Assembly: GCA_004322275.1 (NCBI GenBank)
Contig: SCTA01000001.1
Location: 1-64,000, forward strand
Reading direction: 5' to 3'
Length of the DNA stretch: 64,000 nucleotides
From: a bacterium
GTDB lineage: Bacteria > Desulfobacterota > Deferrisomatia > Deferrisomatales > BM512
This document shows positions 55,450-64,000 of the stretch, piece after piece. A model generated the notes under the pieces. It was not told where the DNA came from. It saw nothing but the letters and a program-made list of their open reading frames with translations, and did no database searches. The position numbers were made by a program, and so were the translations under genes. The first letter of the stretch is position 1. The number at the start of each line of letters is the position of its first letter.

Positions 55450-57629
55450 CTGCCCAGTTTCCTCAGCCAGTCTCTCGCTTCCTCGTCGGAAGGGTCGATA
55501 CGTACGACTTCTTCAAAATGGCGCGCCGCCTCCCCCTTGTCGCCCGCTTTTATGAGGAGCGCTGCCAGATTGTAGTGTGAAACGGCGTCGTTTGGAACAA
55601 GGGCGAGATGTTTTTTATAGTATTCCCTTGCCAGTTCGTCGCGGCCAAGGCGGGAAGCGGCGAGCGCGAGGTTGAAGTTCACCGCCGGGTCGTCAGGGGC
55701 TTTCTTTACCGCTTCTTTGAAACTCGCAAGGGCTTGCTCGATGTTCCCTTCTCCGGCGCTTATCAGGCCGAGCTGCAGATGAGCCTGGGGGTGGGTGGGA
55801 GACGCCCGCAGCACCTCGCCGAACCTCTCCCGCGCCTCGGCGGCCCTGCCCAGCCTGACCAGCAAAAGACCGTAATTGAAATTTGAGCCTACGTCGCCGG
55901 GGGTCAGGGAAAGGGCTTTTTTGTATAAGCGCTCCGCTTCGGGGAAATCCCCTCTTGCTTCGGCGTTCTCAGCCAGATAGAAATCCGCGCTGCCCGGATC
56001 CATCCCGTTCGCTCTTTCAAGAATGGCTACAGCATCGTCGAAGCGGCCCGTTTTTGTAAAGACCTGGCCGAAGATAAGCAGCGCGTCGGAATATTGCGGA
56101 TCTATGTCGAGGGCTCTTTGAGCGTGGTCCAGCGCCATTTTATAGTTTTTGAGCTTGATCGCGCAAAAGGCGATGTTGTAATGGGCTTCCAGGTTTTCTG
56201 GATCCAGTGCCAACATCTCCATGAAGGAGGCGACGGCATCGACGTAGCGCTCTTTTTTCCGCAGGTACGTGCCCATGAAAAGGTGGGTGGCGGGGTCGTC
56301 GGGCTGTTTTTCCAGAGAGCTTTTGAGATACTTTTCGGCCTGATCCAGCTCGTCGTTGACGAGGTAATAATTCCCGAGGAGCTTTTCGGAAAACGCATCG
56401 CTCCTCGTGACCGAGAGGTTGTGACTAAAAAAGGTAAGTCCATTCTTCCAGTAGGAGAGTTGGACGACGGAAAGGTAAGAAAGAAATCCCACGGCGAAAA
56501 GAGCAAGGGCCGCGAGAGGTTTTCTAAGCCCGTGGTTCTCGCCCGCCAGGGCGTCGATTCCCCAGACTGCGGCGATGGCGACGCCCATGTGGGGCAGGTA
56601 GGTGAAATGGTCGGCCACCATGTAGAGGCCGACCGCCACTACCCCGCTGACGGGGAAGAGGGCGGTAAGGTACCAGAACCACCCCGCGAGCACTCCGGGA
56701 GATGACTTTCTCGCTCTCCACGCCCCGAGGGAAATTGCGGCGAGCGCCAGTACGGCCGCAACGAACCAGACCCCGGTGTATTTCGTCGCGGTTGACCTGT
56801 CCTGCATCACGAGATCGAAGGGCCAGACGGTGCGGAAGAGGTAGTGGAGGTAGGAAGTCGCCACGCTGACCGCGCGAGAGTCGAGTGGAACCCTTCCGAG
56901 AGGGTGGATGTAGGCTTTCAGCAGGAAAACCGTGGCAAGGGAAAGAACTATCGAGAGGGCGAAAAAGGGCGCTTTTTCCAGCAGAAGTTTTTTCGGATTT
57001 TCGCGGCCGATTCTTCCAAGGGGCCAGAAATCGACGGCGAGAAGAACGAGGGGCATTATGACGAGAATCGGTTTCGCGCCGTAGCCGAGAAACATCATGA
57101 GGAGCGAGGCGGCGTACCAGGCGATTTTCTTGTTCTTCGCGTATTCGAGATACGAAAGGAGGCAAAGGAGAAAAAAGAATCCCGAAACCAGATCCTTTCT
57201 CTCCGCTACCCACGCCACGGATTCGACTCTCATGGGGTGAAGAGCCCACAGGGCAGCGGCGAAAAAACTCTTCCACGGGGATTTCGTCGCCCCGTACAGA
57301 AAAAGGAAAAACAAAAGTCCGTTCAGCGAGTGGAGGATTGCGTTAGTCCTGTGAAACCCTCCCGCTTTTATACCGAAAAATTCCGAGTCCGCCATCAGGG
57401 TGAGCTGGGTCATCGGAGCCCACAGCTTCTGGTGGAGTTGGGTGAAAGCCTCCCTGACTCCGGAGAGGGTGAGCCCTCTTTTTACCAGAGAGCTGTCGGT
57501 CACGTAATCGGCGTCGTCCAGATTGATGAAATCGAAACCGGACGACCTTAAGTAAACCAAAAGCACCGCGATCGCCAGAAAGCCGGCCAGGACAAAGGGC
57601 AATTTTTTGGAGGAAAGGAGGGCCTTCAA
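55446..57629 (-). CDS. Membrane-TPR protein (TMTC-like), paralogue 2
   Basis: The product is 727 residues; TTG is the only reasonable start and no clear ribosome site was seen. The same architecture as its neighbours: NLDDADYV in the first loop, HRTNAILHSLNGLLFF, LWALHPMRVESVAWVAERKD, about ten membrane segments, then about nine TPRs from residue 420 on. The gap to the upstream paralogue is 19 nt, so one transcript is likely. Presumed GT-C-type transferase with a TPR module facing a protein partner (inferred). Confidence 0.8.
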   Translation of the reverse strand: MKALLSSKKLPFVLAGFLAIAVLLVYLRSSGFDFINLDDADYVTDSSLVKRGLTLSGVREAFTQLHQKLWAPMTQLTLMADSEFFGIKAGGFHRTNAILHSLNGLLFFLFLYGATKSPWKSFFAAALWALHPMRVESVAWVAERKDLVSGFFFLLCLLSYLEYAKNKKIAWYAASLLMMFLGYGAKPILVIMPLVLLAVDFWPLGRIGRENPKKLLLEKAPFFALSIVLSLATVFLLKAYIHPLGRVPLDSRAVSVATSYLHYLFRTVWPFDLVMQDRSTATKYTGVWFVAAVLALAAISLGAWRARKSSPGVLAGWFWYLTALFPVSGVVAVGLYMVADHFTYLPHMGVAIAAVWGIDALAGENHGLRKPLAALALFAVGFLSYLSVVQLSYWKNGLTFFSHNLSVTRSDAFSEKLLGNYYLVNDELDQAEKYLKSSLEKQPDDPATHLFMGTYLRKKERYVDAVASFMEMLALDPENLEAHYNIAFCAIKLKNYKMALDHAQRALDIDPQYSDALLIFGQVFTKTGRFDDAVAILERANGMDPGSADFYLAENAEARGDFPEAERLYKKALSLTPGDVGSNFNYGLLLVRLGRAAEARERFGEVLRASPTHPQAHLQLGLISAGEGNIEQALASFKEAVKKAPDDPAVNFNLALAASRLGRDELAREYYKKHLALVPNDAVSHYNLAALLIKAGDKGEAARHFEEVVRIDPSDEEARDWLRKLGR

Positions 57630-57648
57630 TATGGTAAATCCCTGGGGT

Positions 57649-59757
57649 TCAAGGGTTAGCGCTCATTCTGCCACGGGCCGGCGCGGAAAATTCTCCGCCG
57701 GGGTCGAGTTTCTGGACTTCGAGATACTGCTCGTCCGCCTCGGCTCTTCGCCCTTCCTTTTCGAGGAGGACGCCGTAATTGTAGTGAGCCGAAGGATTCC
57801 CAGGGCTCAGTTCCAGCGCTTTTTTGAAAAAACCTTCCGCGCGCGAGGTTTGGCCCGCTTCGAGAAGCGCCAGCGCCATGAAGAGGTTGCTGGAGAAGTT
57901 TTCCGGGTCTCGTTCGAGCGCCAGAGCGAAATATTTTTGCGCTTCATCCATCCTTCCGGCTTTGGCGAATAAAAGCCCGAGTTCCCCGGGGGCGTCGGGA
58001 TTTTCGGGGTTTTGCTCATGCGCTTTTTGGAAGGCTTCGATCGCCTTGTCGTCTTGCCCCTCTCTTTTGTACAGTTTGCCGAGGTTGTACCAGGCGCGGA
58101 AGTATTCGGGGCGCAGGGAGAGCTCTCTTTCAGGACTCACGATAGCAGCCACGTTGCCGCTCACTGCGACCCCAGGGCAGTATGCCGCTCCCGCTCCCGG
58201 ACCGGGTTTCAGCGCTCTAGAGAAGGCTTCGATCGCCTCGGGGTATTTCCCGGCTTTTTCGTAGGTTACCCCCAGATTGTTCCAGACCGAGGGGTTGCAG
58301 TTGTGGGTGTCGACCGTATCCGGCCGCAGTTCCAGAGACTTTTTAAAGGCTTCTATCGCCTCGGGGTATCTCCCGGTTTTCTCGTACTTTACTCCGAGGT
58401 TGTTCCAGACCGAGGGGCTGAAGGGATTTTTTTTAATCGACTCTTCAAAGTACCGGATGCTCAGCTCGTCGTTACCCGCGGCGCCGTAAGCGTTCGCCAG
58501 CGCGTTCGCGGCGAAGGCGCTCCCGGTGGTGTCGAAATGATAGGCAAAGAGGGTGACCCCGTCCTTCCACCGGGAAAGCTGGAGACTCGAAAAGGCGAAG
58601 AGGATCCCGAGGATAAGAGCGCCGGAAAAAGCCGCTGATTTACCCGGAACACCCTTTAGAGATGGGAGTGAACCAATCCCCCAGACGAGTCCGAAAAAAA
58701 GCCCCATGTGGGGAAGGTAGGTGAAACGGTCCGCCATAGTGTTGAGGCCGACGGACACGATCCCGCTGACGGGAAAAAGGGCCGCGACAAACCAGAACCA
58801 GCCGGAGGCAAGGGCCGGGGAGAATATGCGCCCTTTAAAAGCCAAAAAGGTCAGGGCCAGAAGCAACGCCGTTCCCGTGAGAATCAGGATTACGGAGGGG
58901 GCGGTATCGGCTCTGTTTTCGATGACCAGGTTTACGGGCCAGATGGTTTTCCAAAGGTAGTGGGCGTAGGAAACCGGCACCTCCGAAAGCCTCTGCGACA
59001 GCGGGGTTGTCTCGGGCAGGGCGATGTTTCGTTTCTGGAAATAGAGGGTGAGGAAGGAGAAGAGCGCTGAGAGGGCGAAAAACGGAATCTTCTCCGGCAG
59101 GAGTTTTTTAAGGCCGGAGCCCCGTTCGTTTTCCCTGAGCCTTCCGAGGGGCCAGTAGTCAGCGGCGAGAAGTATGAGGGGCATGATTACGAGAACAGGC
59201 TTTGAGGCGAGCCCCGCGAGCATCGCCGCAAGCGAGGCCAGGTACCATCCCTTGCTCTTTTCCTTCGAGTATTTGAGCCAGGAGAGCAGGCAAAGGAGGA
59301 AGAAGAGCCCCGAAAGGAGGTCTTTTCTTTCGGTTATCCACGCCACCGATTCCACGCGCAGGGGGTGGAGCGCCCACAGCGCGGCGGCGAAAAAGCTCTT
59401 CCAGGGCGAGCCCGTGGCCCTGTAGAGGAAGGCGAAGAGCAAAAGCCCGTTAATCACCTGTAAAATCGTATTAGTGAGGTGAAAACCGCCCGCGTCGATG
59501 CCGTAAAACTCGGAATCGGCCATGAGCGACAGCCAGTTCAGCGGAACCCAATAATCCTGATGGGACTCGGTGAAGGCTTTTCTGACCCCTTCAAGGGAAA
59601 ATCCGCCCTTTACCAGCTCGTTTCCGTAAACGTATTCCGAGTCATCGAGAACTATGAAATCAAAGTTTCTTGACGGCAGGTAAAGCGCCGCGATGGCCAG
59701 AGCCAGAACCGCGGCGAGAATTACCGGAATGCTTCTTTTTCGGGTCGTAAATTTCAA
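57649..59757 (-). CDS. Membrane-TPR protein (TMTC-like), paralogue 3, with duplicated and interrupted TPR
   Basis: The product is 702 residues, TTG start with GAGG about 9 nt upstream. The N-terminal membrane part has VLDDSEYV and LWALHPLRVESVAWITERKD. In the TPR half, one repeat (SVWNNLGV-YEK-G-YPEAIEAF) is nearly exactly duplicated with a 123-bp period, and the following repeat is broken by about 29 residues of Gly/Pro/Ala/Val (KPGPGAGAAYCPGVAVSGNV) before the consensus resumes at LRPEYFRAWYNLG. The frame stays open, so the gene should still be functional. Confidence 0.78.
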   Translation of the reverse strand: MKFTTRKRSIPVILAAVLALAIAALYLPSRNFDFIVLDDSEYVYGNELVKGGFSLEGVRKAFTESHQDYWVPLNWLSLMADSEFYGIDAGGFHLTNTILQVINGLLLFAFLYRATGSPWKSFFAAALWALHPLRVESVAWITERKDLLSGLFFLLCLLSWLKYSKEKSKGWYLASLAAMLAGLASKPVLVIMPLILLAADYWPLGRLRENERGSGLKKLLPEKIPFFALSALFSFLTLYFQKRNIALPETTPLSQRLSEVPVSYAHYLWKTIWPVNLVIENRADTAPSVILILTGTALLLALTFLAFKGRIFSPALASGWFWFVAALFPVSGIVSVGLNTMADRFTYLPHMGLFFGLVWGIGSLPSLKGVPGKSAAFSGALILGILFAFSSLQLSRWKDGVTLFAYHFDTTGSAFAANALANAYGAAGNDELSIRYFEESIKKNPFSPSVWNNLGVKYEKTGRYPEAIEAFKKSLELRPDTVDTHNCNPSVWNNLGVTYEKAGKYPEAIEAFSRALKPGPGAGAAYCPGVAVSGNVAAIVSPERELSLRPEYFRAWYNLGKLYKREGQDDKAIEAFQKAHEQNPENPDAPGELGLLFAKAGRMDEAQKYFALALERDPENFSSNLFMALALLEAGQTSRAEGFFKKALELSPGNPSAHYNYGVLLEKEGRRAEADEQYLEVQKLDPGGEFSAPARGRMSANP

Positions 59758-59834
59758 ACCTGAACCCTCGTTCCGGACAGGAATTTTTTAGAGTCAACCT
59801 TATAAAATAAGGCTTTTTGCAGACAGGCGCAAAG

Positions 59835-61721
59835 CTATCTTTGAAGCCTTGAAAGCCATTCCATCGTAGCGGGATCGCCGGGATTTTGCCTTCGCGCCTC
59901 GCTAAAATGCCGGTACGCCTCCGCTTTTTGCCCCGTCCCCGCGAGGAGTACGCCGAGATTGTAATGGGCGTTCGCGTCGTTCGGATTGAGGAGAAGGTAC
60001 GCCCTGAACTGCTCTACGGCGAGTTCGCTTTGCCCTGTCTGGGCGGCGGACATGGCGAGATTTAATCTCGCCGCCGCGCTCCCGGGGTTGCTCTCAACCG
60101 CGTCCTTGAAGCGTGGTACAGCCTCGCCGGGGCGTCCCATTTTGGCGAGGGTGATTCCGAGCTGGAAACTCGCGTTGAAATTTTTGGGAGAGAGCCGGAG
60201 CGCCTCCTCGAAATACCTCACAGCCTCGCCGGGTCTCCCGGTATTGGCGAGAATGAGGCCGTAATTGTAGAGACCGGGGGCGTAGTCGGGCTTAAGCGCG
60301 AGGGCCTTTTTCAGGTAAGCCTCGGCTGGCCCGGTTTCGCCCAGTTCCATCAGCGCCTCGGCCATGCAGAAGTTCGCCGGAATGTTGGAGGGGTTATGGG
60401 CAAGGGCGATGGCGGCGCTTTCCTTCGCCTTTTGGAACTCTCGCCTCATTATGTATTCAAAACCGCGAAGTTCGTTCGCGTAGGCGGCGTTGGAGGAGAC
60501 GGCCTCGATCCTGTCGGCCATGGCAAGAGTGCTCTGCCAGTGGGGAAGCTGCGCTACGGTGATAAAAGCCAGAGCCCCGACAGGCAGCGTCGAGGCGAGA
60601 AAGACCAGCTTTTCGCGCTTTTGAAAAATTATTTCCCCCGCCTGTTCAATTCCCCAGACGAAGACGACCGATACCCCGATAAGCGGGATATAGGTGAACC
60701 TGTCGGCCATGTAATTCAGCCCCACGGGTATTATGCCGCTGTTCGGCAGGAGCGAGACGGCGTACCAGAGCCAGCCCGTGAGAATAAAAGGCGAAGAGTT
60801 CCGGGTCTTCCAGGCGAACGCCGTTATCGAGACGAGGACGAGCGCAAAAATAAGAAGAGCGAGGTCTACCGGTGTTGAAACTTCTCCGGTTCTCGGCAGG
60901 AAGGCGAGGCCGAGCGGCCAGACGAATTTCTGGAGGTAGTGGGAATACGACGCGGTCGCGTCGGCGAGTTTGCTCTGCGCCGAGATAGCCCCGGCGGGCG
61001 CGATGCTGGTGCTCTGGGTCGCCAGCGTAATTGCCGAAAAGATTATCGAGAGCGCGAAAAAAGGGATTTTTTCCAGAAAGAGGTTTTTAAGTCCGGCGAA
61101 AGTACCGGCTCTTCCAAGCGGCCAGTAATCCAGAAGGATGAGCAGAAAGGGTACCGTTACCAGAACGGGCTTCGCCATAAGGCCGATGAGAAGCGACGCA
61201 AAAGCCAGAAGATACCATAACGGCCTTCTTGTCCTTGCGTACCGCTCCCAGGAAAGGAGGCACAGGAAAAAAAAGGCGCCGGAAAGCAGATCCTTTCTGG
61301 AGGTAATCCACGCCACCGATTCGACGCGAAGGGGGTGCAGCGCGAAGATTGCCGCCACGGCCAGGCTTTTCCAGAGCGAACCGGTCATCCTTTTCATCAC
61401 CCAGAAAAGCAGAAAGCCGTTCAAGGCGTGGAGAAGGACGTTTGTCCGGTGAAAGGTTCCGGCGGCCGGGCCGAAGAGAGCGCTATCGGCCATGAAGGAA
61501 ATCCACGTGGCGGGTATCCAGTAGTTGAAGAAGGGTTTTGAAAACACGGTCGCGACGGACTGCCAGTTCAGACCCAGGCTTACCAGCGGGTTTTCGGCGA
61601 TGTATTCGTAATCGTCCACCGCGAAAAAGCCGTACCCCGTCGCGGGCCAGTAAACGACCGCGGTCAGGAGCAGCAGGGCTGCCCCGAGAAGCAGGGGGAG
61701 ATTTCCTTCGGGCTTTTTCAA
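59835..61721 (-). CDS. Membrane-TPR protein (TMTC-like), paralogue 4
   Basis: The product is 628 residues, the shortest of the five. The start is uncertain: TTG at 61721 is the best in-frame codon, and the nearby ATG at 61732 is out of frame. AVDDYEYI, HRTNVLLHALNGFLLF and FALHPLRVESVAWITSRKD mark the family; the Glu-Arg of the ERKD motif is Ser-Arg here. About seven TPRs follow. It is the most divergent member. A 77-bp gap separates it from paralogue 3. Confidence 0.75.
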   Translation of the reverse strand: MKKPEGNLPLLLGAALLLLTAVVYWPATGYGFFAVDDYEYIAENPLVSLGLNWQSVATVFSKPFFNYWIPATWISFMADSALFGPAAGTFHRTNVLLHALNGFLLFWVMKRMTGSLWKSLAVAAIFALHPLRVESVAWITSRKDLLSGAFFFLCLLSWERYARTRRPLWYLLAFASLLIGLMAKPVLVTVPFLLILLDYWPLGRAGTFAGLKNLFLEKIPFFALSIIFSAITLATQSTSIAPAGAISAQSKLADATASYSHYLQKFVWPLGLAFLPRTGEVSTPVDLALLIFALVLVSITAFAWKTRNSSPFILTGWLWYAVSLLPNSGIIPVGLNYMADRFTYIPLIGVSVVFVWGIEQAGEIIFQKREKLVFLASTLPVGALAFITVAQLPHWQSTLAMADRIEAVSSNAAYANELRGFEYIMRREFQKAKESAAIALAHNPSNIPANFCMAEALMELGETGPAEAYLKKALALKPDYAPGLYNYGLILANTGRPGEAVRYFEEALRLSPKNFNASFQLGITLAKMGRPGEAVPRFKDAVESNPGSAAARLNLAMSAAQTGQSELAVEQFRAYLLLNPNDANAHYNLGVLLAGTGQKAEAYRHFSEARRQNPGDPATMEWLSRLQR

Positions 61722-61750
61722 AAGCGTCTCATGTCTGGCCGCCGTCCGTT

Positions 61751-63961
61751 TCAGTTTCCTTGCCAGCCTTCGCCGGTTCTCTTGAGTGCTTTTAGCACCT
61801 CTTCCTGACCGGGGTATTGTTTCAGAACTTCCCTGAAAAGTCTTTGAGCTTCTTCTCTCCTGCCTGTCTTTTCAAGCAGAAGGCCGTAATTGAAGCGTGC
61901 GGCGGTGTTGGAGGGATCGATGAGCAGGATTTTTTTGAAAAGAGTTGCGGCGCGGCTCTTTTGCTCCGTATCTGAAAGGGCGAGAGCCAGGTTCAAATTG
62001 TAATCCGGATTTTCGGGCTCAAACCTTGCGGCCTTTTCAAAATAACCTACCGCTTCCTTTGTACGGCCTCCTTGCGCAAGGGCGACGCCAAGGTCCGAGA
62101 GAACCTCGCCGTTTTCCGGGTCAAGGTCAGACGCCCTGAAGAGATATTCCAGCGCCTTGTCCTTCTTTCCGGCTTTCGAGTAGTAGATTCCCGCGCTGCG
62201 TAGCGACGGGACGTGCTGTGGAGACAGCGCCAGCGCGGTTTCAATCTCCTTTATCGCCTGCTCCGGCCTGCCGAGGGCGTCCAGGGCCACCGACAGGTTG
62301 AAGTGCGCCTCGTGGTTATAGGGATAGATTCCGATGGCTTTTTCAAGCGCTTCGACGGCCTTGGGGTATTTTCCCGTTTCGTTGTAGATATAGCCCATAA
62401 GGATGAGAGATGCATAACGTTCCGGGTCCAGTTCGAGGGTTTTGTCCAGGTGATACATCGCAAGGTCGAAGCGCCTGAGCCATATGGCGCTGTCGGCCAG
62501 ACGGTAGTGAGCTTCGAGATAGCCCGGTTTCAGCCTGAGAGCCTCTTCATAACAGGAAACAGCTTCCTTGTAGCGTTTTGAATTTTCAAAATACGAGCCT
62601 TTGTCCAGCCAGGTTGACGGGTAAAGAGGACGTGTTTTTAGCGATTCCTCTATTAGCGCCATTGCTTTATCAGGCTCGCCATTGCTGAGATAGGCGTTCC
62701 AGAGAAGCTTCTCGTTGAACGAATCTCCCCCGGTGACGGAGAGGTTGTGAGAGAAAAGCGTCACCCCGTCTTTCCACCAGGAGAGCTGATTGAAGGAGAT
62801 ACAGCCGAGGAAGGCGAGGGCCAGAACCGCCATCCACGCGGTTGTTCTCCTTAGAAATGCATTCTCTCCTGCCGGACCGCCGATCCCCCAGACCAGCAAG
62901 ATCGCGATGCCCATATGCGGCAGATAGGTAAAGTGGTCGGCAACCAGATAGGTTCCGGCGGGTATGATTCCGCTTACGGGAAAAAGAGCGCACAGGTACC
63001 AGAACCAACCGGCGAAAAACGCCGGAGAGACCTTCCTCGCTTTCCAGCTGAAAACGGATATTCCCAAAAGCGACAGGACGGCCGCAAAAAACCAGACGCC
63101 GGTAAACCTCGTGGCGGTGTTTATGTCGCTCATTACGAGGTCCACGGGCCAGAAGGTACGGTAAAGGTAGTAGAGATACGAGGTCGCCACGTTGACAAGG
63201 CGCGCGGTGTAGGAAACCTCTTCCCACGCCTGAATGGCCCCCTTCTGAAAGAAGAGGGTGAGGGGGACCAGAACAAGGGACAGAGCAATAAAGGGAGCCT
63301 TCTCGCGCAAAAGTCCCTTCAGGTTTTCCCGTTCCCCCGTAAACCTTTTAAGGGGCCAGATATCCACCGCGAGAAGGATCGCGGGCATGACTACGAGGAT
63401 GGGTTTCGCCCAGTAGCCGAGGAGCATCATAAAAAGCGCGGCGAGGTACCAGAGGGGCTTTTTGTCTTTGACGTACCGGAGGTAGGCGAGAAGGCATAAA
63501 AGAAAAAAGAACCCCGAGAGAAGGTCCTTCCTCTCCGTTATCCAGGCCACCGATTCCACGCGCAGCGGATGAAAAGCCCAGAGAGCCGCAGCGAAAAAGC
63601 TTTTCCAGAGCGAATTCGTAGCGAGGTAGAGAAAGGCGAAAAAGAGCAGGGTGTTAAGCGCGTGCAAAAGGGTGTTGGTCAGGTGAAAGCCGCCCGCTTC
63701 CATGCCGTAGAACTGCGCGTCGGCCATGTAGGAGAGCCAGGTCATCGGCGCCCATAATTTCATATAGGTTTCGGTGAAAGCGCGCTGAATCCCCTGGCCG
63801 GTGAAACCGCGGGCGACAATGTCGTTCTTGACGACGTAGTCGACGTCGTCGAGATTGATAAAATCGAAAGAGGCCGATTTGACGTAGAGCGCACCGACCG
63901 ACAGCGCGAGAACCACGGCGAGACAAATCGCCCTGTAACGGGCTGATATATGAGCACTCAT
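61751..63961 (-). CDS. Membrane-TPR protein (TMTC-like), paralogue 5
   Basis: The product is 736 residues, ATG start near the right edge. NLDDVDYV, HLTNTLLHALNTLLFF and LWAFHPLRVESVAWITERKD are the family motifs; about ten membrane segments are followed by about nine TPRs. It is the first gene of the visible array; whether another paralogue precedes it cannot be seen because the window ends 39 nt upstream. Confidence 0.8.
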   Translation of the reverse strand: MSAHISARYRAICLAVVLALSVGALYVKSASFDFINLDDVDYVVKNDIVARGFTGQGIQRAFTETYMKLWAPMTWLSYMADAQFYGMEAGGFHLTNTLLHALNTLLFFAFLYLATNSLWKSFFAAALWAFHPLRVESVAWITERKDLLSGFFFLLCLLAYLRYVKDKKPLWYLAALFMMLLGYWAKPILVVMPAILLAVDIWPLKRFTGERENLKGLLREKAPFIALSLVLVPLTLFFQKGAIQAWEEVSYTARLVNVATSYLYYLYRTFWPVDLVMSDINTATRFTGVWFFAAVLSLLGISVFSWKARKVSPAFFAGWFWYLCALFPVSGIIPAGTYLVADHFTYLPHMGIAILLVWGIGGPAGENAFLRRTTAWMAVLALAFLGCISFNQLSWWKDGVTLFSHNLSVTGGDSFNEKLLWNAYLSNGEPDKAMALIEESLKTRPLYPSTWLDKGSYFENSKRYKEAVSCYEEALRLKPGYLEAHYRLADSAIWLRRFDLAMYHLDKTLELDPERYASLILMGYIYNETGKYPKAVEALEKAIGIYPYNHEAHFNLSVALDALGRPEQAIKEIETALALSPQHVPSLRSAGIYYSKAGKKDKALEYLFRASDLDPENGEVLSDLGVALAQGGRTKEAVGYFEKAARFEPENPDYNLNLALALSDTEQKSRAATLFKKILLIDPSNTAARFNYGLLLEKTGRREEAQRLFREVLKQYPGQEEVLKALKRTGEGWQGN

Positions 63962-64000
63962 CCGTCAGCGCCTTCACCCGTTCGGAGAAGAGCTTTTAGC

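Overview
The window reads as chromosome of a GC-rich anaerobe close to the Geobacter/Desulfuromonas side of the old Deltaproteobacteria. Grounds: a multihaem c-type cytochrome mixing CxxxxCH and CxxCH sites (a pattern best known from Geobacter), other CxxCH proteins, a clostridial/anaerobe-type Mo-nitrogenase cluster with nifI1 and nifI2, rubrerythrin and flavodoxin, an AcnA-type aconitase, and the carboxyspermidine route for polyamines. The lineage is inferred from gene content only. I saw no rRNA, tRNA, CRISPR array, insertion sequence or prophage.

Layout. 1-12.6 kb (+): the 3' end of a very large secreted multihaem cytochrome, a second small multihaem cytochrome, a 2085-residue secreted protein (beta-propeller followed by about 14 Ig/cadherin-like repeats and a Gly10-Cys tail), and an overlapping second propeller protein. 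A 20-codon gene then stands alone with its own promoter and terminator. 12.6-16.7 kb: a decahaem cytochrome (-) and acnA (+). 16.9-25.5 kb: recC-recB-recD, joined by GTGA overlaps. 25.5-26.05 kb: a 0.5-kb non-coding stretch with a perfect 24-bp inverted repeat, a 79-bp tandem repeat, a palindrome and a sigma-54 promoter. 26.05-35.1 kb: nifD-nifK-nifH-nifI1-nifI2-ferredoxin-nifE-nifN-nifB, apparently one operon. 35.1-48.9 kb: small redox and housekeeping genes (two monohaem cytochromes, rubrerythrin/flavodoxin, a PilB/GspE ATPase, a GAF-HD-GYP protein, two nitroreductases, a SprT-like protein, alcohol dehydrogenase, a DJ-1/PfpI protein, zinc-ribbon and tautomerase genes), broken up by copies of an intergenic repeat family and one candidate structured RNA. 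49-53.3 kb: speA, carboxy(nor)spermidine dehydrogenase and nspC. 53.3-64 kb (-): five tandem paralogues, each a polytopic membrane domain followed by TPRs, resembling TMTC-type glycosyltransferases.

How the parts fit together. The cytochromes and large secreted proteins suggest a cell-surface redox and adhesion layer. The nif operon is probably driven by sigma-54 and its product controlled by the NifI pair. The TPR array suggests heavy protein or surface glycosylation. The less ordinary items are the 20-residue peptide gene, the covarying intergenic repeat family (four copies), the candidate RNA near 47.8 kb, the D-K-H nif order and the five-gene membrane-TPR array.
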